Source: Caldilineaceae bacterium
Lineage (GTDB): Bacteria; Chloroflexota; Anaerolineae; Caldilineales; Caldilineaceae
Length of the DNA stretch: 64,000 nt
NCBI GenBank assembly: GCA_026645575.1
Contig: JAPKMW010000066.1
Coordinates: 1 to 64,000, forward strand
Direction of reading: 5' to 3'
The position numbers were made by a program, and so were the translations under genes. Below the pieces are notes generated by a model. The model saw only the letters and a program-made list of their open reading frames with translations. It ran no database searches and was not told where the DNA came from. Positions 58,034 to 64,000 of this stretch are shown piece by piece. How positions within the stretch are numbered: the first letter of the stretch is position 1; each line of letters opens with the position of its first letter.

Positions 58034-58957
58034 ATGGCAACTGTGGCAATGGCGCCCCCGCGCACTCGTCGTCGCTTCTCACGGGCGCGGCTGGAGGAGC
58101 ATATTTTCGGTTGGCTCTTTATCCTGCCGGTGGTGATTGGCGTCTGCGTCTTTCAATTTTACCCCATCCTGGTCTCGGTCTATGCGTCGCTGACCAACTG
58201 GACGGGGTTGAACAACCCCAGCTTTATCGGCCTGGACAATTACACGCGCCTGGTCACTGATGATCGCTTTTTCCGGTTGACCCTGCGCAACACCGTCTAC
58301 TATACGCTCGGTTCAATCCCGTTGAGTATTACCCTGGCGCTGGTGCTGGCGTTGCTCTGTAACCGGACGGCGCGGGCGGTTTATTGGTATCGCACCGCCT
58401 TTTTTGCCCCCAATGTCACCAGCACGGTCGCCATCAGTCTGGTCTGGTTCTGGCTCTATGCACCCGATGTGGGGTTGATCAACTGGGCGCTCTCGCTGGT
58501 CGGCATTGAAGGCCCATCCTGGTTGACTAGCCTGACTTGGGCCATGCCGGCGGTGATTCTGGTGGGGGTTTGGCAACATGTGGGCTATCCCATGCTGATC
58601 CTGCTGGCCGGTTTGCAGGGGATTCCTGAATCGCTCTATGAGGCGGCTAAGTTGGACGGTGCGGGGGCCATTGCCCGTTTTCGCGCCGTAACGCTGCCAC
58701 TGCTCACTCCCTCGCTCTTCTTTCTCTTGATCACCCAGTTTATCTCGTCGTTTCAGGTCTTTGGCCTGATCTATGTGATGACACAGGGTGGGCCGGCCAA
58801 TGCCACCAATGTCTATATCCACTATCTCTACCAAAACGCTTTTGCCTTTGGCCGCTTGGGCTATGCCTCGGCAATGGCCTGGATTCTCTTTGCGGTGATT
58901 GCGCTGATTACTGTTGTGCAGTGGCAGTTGCAGAAGCGGTGGGTTTTTTATGAATAA
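58034..58957 (+). CDS. ABC sugar permease, MalF/UgpA type
   Basis: The 307-residue protein has six segments (first GWLFILPVVIGVCVFQFYPI) and the EAA loop AAKLDGAGAIARFRAVTLPLL. It forms the channel with the next permease. GAAGGGAA precedes the ATG. A heptad array separates it from its partner. Confidence 0.9.
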   Translation: MATVAMAPPRTRRRFSRARLEEHIFGWLFILPVVIGVCVFQFYPILVSVYASLTNWTGLNNPSFIGLDNYTRLVTDDRFFRLTLRNTVYYTLGSIPLSITLALVLALLCNRTARAVYWYRTAFFAPNVTSTVAISLVWFWLYAPDVGLINWALSLVGIEGPSWLTSLTWAMPAVILVGVWQHVGYPMLILLAGLQGIPESLYEAAKLDGAGAIARFRAVTLPLLTPSLFFLLITQFISSFQVFGLIYVMTQGGPANATNVYIHYLYQNAFAFGRLGYASAMAWILFAVIALITVVQWQLQKRWVFYE

Positions 58958-58962
58958 TCAGT

Positions 58963-58997
58963 AGTCCGCAGTCCTAAGTCCTGAGTCCAAAGTCAGG
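58963..58997. repeat. Heptad array, locus D
   Basis: Five AGTCCNN units run from 58963 to 58997. Unlike loci A-C, no matching GGACT array follows; instead a short hairpin ACTGATAAT/ATTATCAGT lies at about 59017-59036. The locus lies between the two permease genes. Confidence 0.6.
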
Positions 58998-59081
58998 CTC
59001 GATAGCGTTGCGGTCTACTGATAATGAATTATCAGTGGACAATCATTCATTGTTATCTCGGTTGCAAGAGAGGATCTGGTA

Positions 59082-59975
59082 ATGATACGTGAGATGGGCC
59101 AACGCAACTCTGTCCGACCCCTGCCTGCCCGGCGCCGTTCTTGGGCGGTGCAACTGCGCAATTGGACCGTGTCAACCCTTTATCATGCGGTGATGTTGAC
59201 CTTGGCGCTGGCCTTTTTGTTGCCGTTGTTGTGGATGGTGAGCGCATCGCTGAAGTTGGAGACGGAGATCATGCGCCTGCCGCCTACCATCTGGCCCGAA
59301 GTGCCCCAATGGCAAAATTACTGGGGTCTTTTTACCTCGTGGACCATTATGCGCATGTTTTTTAACAGTGTGCAATTGGCTGTGATCAACGTGGCGGGCT
59401 TGCTCTTTGTCACCTCGTTGGCGGCCTACTCCTTTGCCCGCATCCGCTTTATCGGGCGCGATTGGGCCTTTTCCGTCTTGCTCTCAACGGCGATGATTCC
59501 GGGGATTGTCTATCTGATTCCCCAGTACATTATTTTTCGCGATCTGGGCTGGCTCGACACCCATTACCCGCTCTGGGTGCCGCGCGTGTTGACGCCAGTT
59601 TATGCCACCTTCTTGCTGCGTCAGTTTTTTAAGACCATGCCGCTGGATTTGGAGGATGCGGCCAAAATCGACGGCGCAACACTCTGGGGCATCTACTGGC
59701 GCATTATGTTGCCGCAGGTAAAACCGGCCCTGGCCGCCGTGGGCGTCTTTACCTTTCTGGATTCGTGGAATGACCTCTTCGGGCCGCTGATCTTTATCAC
59801 CTCAGTAGAACTGCAAACCTTGCCGGTGGGGCTGGCCCTCTTTCAAGGTGAGTTTTTTACCCAAGTCAACCTGCTGATGGCCGCCTCGACGCTGGCGGTG
59901 GTGCCGGTGTTAATCGTCTTTGTTTCCTCACAAAAATACTTTGTACAGGGGATCACATTGACGGGGATTAAGTAG
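59082..59975 (+). CDS. ABC sugar permease, MalG/UgpE type
   Basis: The 297-residue protein has six segments, FARIRFIGRDWAFSVLLSTA and the EAA loop AAKIDGATLWGIYWRIMLPQ. It pairs with the permease upstream and closes the second importer. GAGAGGA precedes the ATG. No ATPase follows. Confidence 0.9.
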   Translation: MIREMGQRNSVRPLPARRRSWAVQLRNWTVSTLYHAVMLTLALAFLLPLLWMVSASLKLETEIMRLPPTIWPEVPQWQNYWGLFTSWTIMRMFFNSVQLAVINVAGLLFVTSLAAYSFARIRFIGRDWAFSVLLSTAMIPGIVYLIPQYIIFRDLGWLDTHYPLWVPRVLTPVYATFLLRQFFKTMPLDLEDAAKIDGATLWGIYWRIMLPQVKPALAAVGVFTFLDSWNDLFGPLIFITSVELQTLPVGLALFQGEFFTQVNLLMAASTLAVVPVLIVFVSSQKYFVQGITLTGIK

Positions 59976-60009
59976 CCGGTTCGCAGACGAGCCTATAATT
60001 CCTGGCGGT

Positions 60010-61770
60010 CTATGAATTCGCCCACAAATAAACAATCTGTTCAGCCATGCCAATGCCCTGCTGGTTGCAAAAGTGCTGTGCTTCCGGAGTAAAGCCGCCT
60101 AAGGCCAGAAAGGCGGGTAGCACTGTTTGATTGGGGAATTGTTGGGCGTAGGCATTGGTCTTGTCCCAGAAATCGGTGACAGCGGTTAAACCCATTTTCT
60201 CTTGCCGTTTGCGTACTTCCACCAACAAGACACGACCATCATCCGCCTGCGCCAGCACATCAATCTCTTGCCCCTTGCCATCTGCCCGCTGGAAGGTGAC
60301 GCGCTCGCGCACGTCCATGAGGTTAAGTTCCTGCCCCGCAGTGAGATTGGGAAAATAATCCACAAGACGAACCCGCTTGCGCGCTTTTAGCTCGTTCGCC
60401 AACAGATTCTCTGCCAGCCGACCGGACAGGTGGTTGAGCATCCCCCGTAGCCGTCGATTTTCTTGCTTCAATTGAGTAATCTGAGCGGTAAACTCTTCGC
60501 GCAAATCAGGGACAAACTCATTGATCTCTTTTTCAAAACGGCTGCGCAGAATCAGATTCAGGGTGCCGTCGTTCAGCCCGCGAAAATCAATATCAGCAAC
60601 GCCGCGCTCCAGCAAGTCTGATTCGGCAATCGAAATGAGCCTGTCTTGAATTTCATACTCAGTCAGATCCAGATCCAGAGCTTGTTTCAGCTCGCGTGGC
60701 GTCCAATAGCGATCAGCGTTTTTGCTCAGATAGAGCAACAGCTTCTTTGCATTGCGATCATTGATGCGCTCCAAAGTCCCGACAATGTACTCGGCCCACG
60801 TCCTCGACATTTCCGATTTACGGTCACTAATTTCATAGGTTACTGTATTCACAACCCCTTCGACGGTAGTTAGATCGTTATCCTGATAGTCGCTCTGAAT
60901 GACACAGGCAATAAAAAAGGGGTCAGCCATACACAAGGTATTGATTTGCAAGGCTGTTTCATTCGTCATCGGTTTTTGGTAGACTTTAGCATAGCGGTAG
61001 ACCGCCTCTAACCCATCTTCAGGCGTGAGGTACGGGTTGAAATCGTAAATGCTGAGACGACCCGCCTCCAAATAGTTGCTGATGATGCTCTCCAACCAGC
61101 CGATATAGGAGCCTGTCACCAACATGGGCGCAATCTTGGATTCGGAAAGCGCATGATAGCTGCCGGCCAGGGTATCATCGGGCTGGCCTTCGCCTTTTTC
61201 ATCGCGGTAGACAAACTTGGTGATATTCTGAAACTCATCCAGAATGACCAGGACGCGCCGGTCATAGAGATCGGCATAGCGGTGGGGTGCTGAACAAGCG
61301 GTATCCCACATGAGCGTGGCGCCGCGGCCCAACGCATAGCTGGTTTCCAACTCTGCCACATCGCGCACCAAGGCTGTCAATCCATGGTTGACGCCATAGT
61401 CGCGAATTTCAGCCAACGTCAGCGGGGTTTGCACCAAAGCGGCGTCACGATCGATACAGGAAATATATTGCGAGACAAAGGCGCGGTAATATTTAATGGC
61501 AAGTTCCGGCAGCCAGATCTTGTTTTCCGCAAATTCAAAGTAAAAGGGGATAACCTGACCATTAGCGCTCCAGAGTTCATTAAAGAGCCGCTGAATAAAG
61601 ACGGTCTTGCCGCTCTTGCGCCGCGCCAGAATCGCCCGCGATTTTGACAACTTGCGCGGGATGTTCTCCAGCCATTGCCGAAAATTAGCAAATTCACGGA
61701 CGCGCCCGACCAACAGTTCCGGTTGACCAATCTTTTCTTGGAGTGGATATTGCATCATCTTGCTGCTCAC
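60010..61770 (-). CDS. AAA ATPase with PD-(D/E)XK-like C-terminal domain
   Basis: The 586-residue protein has an ATPase domain (VGRVREFANFRQWLE, Walker A ARRKSGKT at 49-56, Walker B VLVILDEF at 173-180), a winged-helix middle (TPRELKQALDLDLTEYEI) and a coiled segment (ITQLKQENRRLRGMLNHL, 431-448). The nuclease-like end has E454, D504 and E518 in VEVRK; the usual E-x-K lysine is arginine. Archaeal-type ATPases with this layout (ATPase_2/DUF234 group) are often linked to mobile DNA. No target is known. The GTG at 61770 is the longest start; two ATGs follow four codons in. Confidence 0.75.
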   Translation of the reverse strand: MSSKMMQYPLQEKIGQPELLVGRVREFANFRQWLENIPRKLSKSRAILARRKSGKTVFIQRLFNELWSANGQVIPFYFEFAENKIWLPELAIKYYRAFVSQYISCIDRDAALVQTPLTLAEIRDYGVNHGLTALVRDVAELETSYALGRGATLMWDTACSAPHRYADLYDRRVLVILDEFQNITKFVYRDEKGEGQPDDTLAGSYHALSESKIAPMLVTGSYIGWLESIISNYLEAGRLSIYDFNPYLTPEDGLEAVYRYAKVYQKPMTNETALQINTLCMADPFFIACVIQSDYQDNDLTTVEGVVNTVTYEISDRKSEMSRTWAEYIVGTLERINDRNAKKLLLYLSKNADRYWTPRELKQALDLDLTEYEIQDRLISIAESDLLERGVADIDFRGLNDGTLNLILRSRFEKEINEFVPDLREEFTAQITQLKQENRRLRGMLNHLSGRLAENLLANELKARKRVRLVDYFPNLTAGQELNLMDVRERVTFQRADGKGQEIDVLAQADDGRVLLVEVRKRQEKMGLTAVTDFWDKTNAYAQQFPNQTVLPAFLALGGFTPEAQHFCNQQGIGMAEQIVYLWANS

Positions 61771-62027
61771 TTCATCAACAACACTCTATATTTCCCCTCT
61801 GCTATTATACTACTGATGCGCTTTCAGCCCAAGCAACCTCTTTCACCGGCTCAACATAGCCCTAAAAAAGCGCTTTGACAAACCTACAGGTCTACAGTAC
61901 ATTATCCTACACCGACTGCTGAACTGCACCCAACCGGTCTCGCCGGTAGCGCACTAATGGTTGACAGGGGCTGTTCGCGGCGCGTCTTGTTTCACCCTTT
62001 CTTGCACCTCCCAAGGAGGGCACACCT

Positions 62028-62906
62028 ATGACTAACCGTCCTGTCGATGCTGAACAACCGTTGAACGCCGCCACCTCTGTTTCCCGTCGCCGTTTGCTAA
62101 AAGGCATGATGGCTGTGAGCGCCGCCGCCATGACTGCCAATGTGCTGGCCGCTTGTGTCGCCGCCCCGGCAGCCCCCGCTGCCGAACCCGCCGCCCCTGC
62201 CGCCGCACCAGCCAGCGACACCGGCCCCGATCCCAAAACCTTAAAACCCTTTGAGGCCAATGGCAATGTGGGGGAAAAACCCAATCTGCCGGCGCGCATC
62301 GCCTGGGCCAACACCTCCAACGCCGAATTCTTCCTGGCGATCACCAACTCGATTCAACTGGCGTCGGAAGAGCGAGGGCTGGAATTTATCACTGCCATTG
62401 CCAACGACGACTCGACCAAGAACATTGAGCAGATCAACACTTTCCTCCAGAGCGGGATTGCCGCTCTCTGTATCCAGCCGCTCGACGCCAACGCCCAGGC
62501 GCCCTTGATGCAACAGGCGATTGACGACGGCATCGCCGTTCTCTCGCTGGTCACGCCGCCCAGCACAACCCAGGCCGTCGCCGACCAATACAAAGTCGGT
62601 TACACCCAGGGCGCTGCCGCCGCCAAGTGGATCACCGAAAATCTGGATGGTAAGGCCAAAGTTCACTACTACAACATCGACACGATTGAGGTCTTGATCG
62701 CCCGTCACAAAGGTGTGTTGGACGGCGTCAAGACCGCCGGTGACGGGGTCGAGATCGTCAGCGATGTCAACGCCGGCGCCATCACCAACGAGGCCGGCTT
62801 CAACACCATGAACACTGTCTTGCAAGCCCATCCTGATATCAACGTCATCCTCGGTGGCGACACCCTCGTGCTGGGTGCGTTGGCCGCTGTTGAAGCCGCC
62901 GGCTGA
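62028..62906 (+). CDS. Ribose-type substrate-binding lipoprotein, C-terminally truncated
   Basis: The 292-residue protein has a twin-arginine leader (SRRRLLKG), a lipobox LAAC with Cys43 and a type I periplasmic-binding domain (SNAEFFLAITNSIQLASEER, LQSGIAALCIQPLDANAQAP, INVILGGDTLVLGALAAVEA). Family members continue about 80 residues further with the second lobe; this one stops after AVEAAG. The sequence that follows in another frame is a dehydrogenase fragment, so the end was lost by recombination. AAGGAGGG precedes the ATG. Ligand binding is probably impaired. Confidence 0.8.
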   Translation: MTNRPVDAEQPLNAATSVSRRRLLKGMMAVSAAAMTANVLAACVAAPAAPAAEPAAPAAAPASDTGPDPKTLKPFEANGNVGEKPNLPARIAWANTSNAEFFLAITNSIQLASEERGLEFITAIANDDSTKNIEQINTFLQSGIAALCIQPLDANAQAPLMQQAIDDGIAVLSLVTPPSTTQAVADQYKVGYTQGAAAAKWITENLDGKAKVHYYNIDTIEVLIARHKGVLDGVKTAGDGVEIVSDVNAGAITNEAGFNTMNTVLQAHPDINVILGGDTLVLGALAAVEAAG

Positions 62907-63186
62907 TGGCATCATACGGGTGTTAGAAAGCAAAGACGCCGTGGGGCAAGCTTTCAATCTGGTCGGGCCGGCGGCGGTGCCATTTACCACCGTCGCTAAG
63001 ATCATCTCACAGAACACCACGCGCCCCTATCTGGCAGTCAAAATGCCCTTCCTCTGGTGGTTCAACGTCTCCAACGCCAAAGCCCGCAGCATCCTAGGCT
63101 ATGAACCCAAATACACCTACCCGGACATGGTCGCTTCCGCCCTGGCCTTCCGCCGCGGCGAAGATATTGGCGTTGTGCCGGTGTAA
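62905..63186 (+). pseudogene. C-terminal fragment of an NAD-dependent epimerase/dehydratase
   Basis: In the frame overlapping the binding-protein stop codon, about 93 codons read GIIRVLESKDAVGQAFNLVG, then NTTRPYLAVKMPFLWWFNVS, then NAKARSILGYEPKYTYPDM. This is the tail of an extended short-chain dehydrogenase (NAD-binding half missing). It ends normally at TAA after GVVPV. The fragment has no start of its own. It documents a deletion that joined two genes at about 62905. Confidence 0.8.
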
Positions 63187-63210
63187 GTGATACCCTCAGG
63201 TCATCATCTC

Positions 63211-63266
63211 GTGCTACGTGATTCGTGGAATAACCGTCACGCAACACGAATCACGTAGCACGTAAC
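63211..63266. repeat. Heptad inverted repeat, locus F
   Basis: GTGCTAC, GTGATTC and GTGGAAT (63211-63231) are opposed by ACGCAAC, ACGAATC, ACGTAGC and ACGTAAC (63239-63266). Together they form a perfect 17-bp stem (63211-63227 with 63245-63261). It lies between the epimerase fragment and the convergent histidine kinase gene. Confidence 0.65.
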
Positions 63267-63306
63267 AGAGAGAGAGAGCCGATGTACGAACGGAAGACAA
63301 GTCAGT

Positions 63307-64000
63307 TTACCCCAACAAAATACGATTCGCTTGCATTGCGTTGAACGGTAAGCGCACATGGAAGGTGCTGCCTTGATCCAGGCCGGGAGACTCGGCGGTG
63401 ACGCAGCCTTCCAGCGTTTGCACCAACTTTTTGACAATGCTCAAACCGAGACCCAAGCCGCGCCGGGTATCGACATTGCTGGCACGGTAGAAGAGTTCAA
63501 AGATTTTGGTCAGTTCATCGTGTGGGATGCCGATGCCCTGGTCGATGACCCGAATGATCAGTTCCTCGCGGGAAGGTTCACAGATCACCTGAATCGGCGC
63601 CTCCGGCTCAGAAAATTTGATGGCGTTGACGATGAGGTTGAAGAGAATACGCTTGACAATTTCCCGGTCGGTGGTGACAAGGGTCGTGCTATCGGGGTAA
63701 ACAAAGGTGATTCCGCTGTTTTGTTGCAATTCGCGGATCAGACTTTGCTCCAGTTGCCGACAGAAATCGTTAAAGCGGTAGCCGGCATATTCAGGAACAA
63801 CTTCGTTTGACGTGTTAATGGCAAAGATGTCCTGCAACATGTCGGTCAGATAGAGGATTTGCTCACGCACACGGTTGCGGTAGAGCAACCGCTTTTCTGG
63901 GGAAAGCCGGTCGGCGCGGTCGCCACAGAGCATCTCCATGGACAAACTGATAATGCTCAAAGGGGTTCGGAATTCGTGGGAAGCGGTGTTGATGATGTGG
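63307..64000 (-). CDS. Sensor histidine kinase, catalytic part (5' end outside the window)
   Basis: The visible 231 codons begin inside the H-box ASHEFRTPLSIISLS, whose histidine is autophosphorylated. The ATPase domain follows with N-box NLIVNAIKFS, G1 box VIDQGIGIP, F-box IFELFYRAS and G2 box RRGLGLGLSI. This is the HisKA-HATPase_c core of a two-component sensor. The sensor region and any receiver lie beyond the right edge. No cognate regulator is in the window. Confidence 0.9.
   Translation of the reverse strand, partial: HIINTASHEFRTPLSIISLSMEMLCGDRADRLSPEKRLLYRNRVREQILYLTDMLQDIFAINTSNEVVPEYAGYRFNDFCRQLEQSLIRELQQNSGITFVYPDSTTLVTTDREIVKRILFNLIVNAIKFSEPEAPIQVICEPSREELIIRVIDQGIGIPHDELTKIFELFYRASNVDTRRGLGLGLSIVKKLVQTLEGCVTAESPGLDQGSTFHVRLPFNAMQANRILLG

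Noticed and set aside
1..64000. CRISPR array
   Set aside because: The tandem 7-bp arrays have no spacers and no cas gene is present.
1..64000. rRNA or tRNA genes
   Set aside because: No recognisable 16S/23S segments or cloverleaf with TTCRANNC was seen by eye; a covariance search was not possible.

Overview
This 64 kb window looks like a chromosomal piece of a filamentous or gliding-type member of the Chloroflexota, most likely near the Caldilineae/Anaerolineae. The evidence is the style of the solute-binding lipoproteins (twin-arginine leader, then an LAAC lipobox and an Ala/Pro-rich linker), two secreted proteins ending in an aromatic-LPLI tail, a GldA/GldFG/DUF4340 export locus, a large cyclase-ATPase-TPR signalling protein, and a G+C content of roughly 55-60% by eye. 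No rRNA, tRNA, CRISPR array or transposase gene was seen. The lineage call is inference from gene style, not from a marker gene.

Region 1 (1-19.5 kb) is an accessory island of small single-enzyme genes: five SAM methyltransferases, GNAT acetyltransferases, two nearly identical NTF2/SnoaL-like proteins, an aminoglycoside-phosphotransferase-like kinase, an acetamidase/formamidase, an Rpn-type nuclease, a VapBC toxin-antitoxin pair, a PAPS sulfotransferase and a large XRE-STAND ATPase regulator. Four families occur once in each half of this island: one is intact twice, and three are intact on one side and decayed on the other. This points to an old segmental duplication followed by reciprocal loss.

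Region 2 (19.5-35.5 kb) holds a 1460-residue class III cyclase/AAA/TPR protein with a near-consensus promoter so close to the ATG that the mRNA should be leaderless. It also holds a secreted HExxH metalloprotease, a Crp/Fnr regulator with its own paired dyads, a DUF3307 membrane protein, an M42 aminopeptidase, a HAD hydrolase, a broken YhcG/DUF1016 gene, an FAD oxidoreductase and a secreted multi-domain CarboxypepD_reg protein.

Region 3 (35.7-46 kb) is a sugar or polyol operon: binding protein, two MalFG-type permeases, an FtsX-type permease, two TIM-barrel isomerases and a Gfo/Idh/MocA dehydrogenase. Region 4 (46-54.6 kb) carries a Met/Thr/Asp-rich secreted protein, small membrane proteins, the GldA-GldFG-DUF4340 locus and a Bcr/CflA exporter. 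Region 5 (55-64 kb) holds a second sugar ABC operon led by an enolase-superfamily dehydratase, an AAA ATPase with a PD-(D/E)XK-like end, a truncated ribose-type binding protein joined to an epimerase fragment, and the end of a sensor histidine kinase. Neither importer has an ATPase gene beside it, so both probably share one encoded elsewhere.

The most unusual signal is non-coding. Nearly every sizeable gap inside the transporter and catabolic operons carries an inverted repeat, and at six sites the repeat is built of 7-bp tandem units (AGTCCNN opposite GGACTNN at three to four loci, ATTGGGT opposite ATACCCA, GTGATTC opposite ACGAATC). Two more use 8-bp units. The architecture is conserved while the unit sequence changes, which argues against simple transposon copies. 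It may be a family of intercistronic RNA hairpins setting relative gene dosage inside operons.
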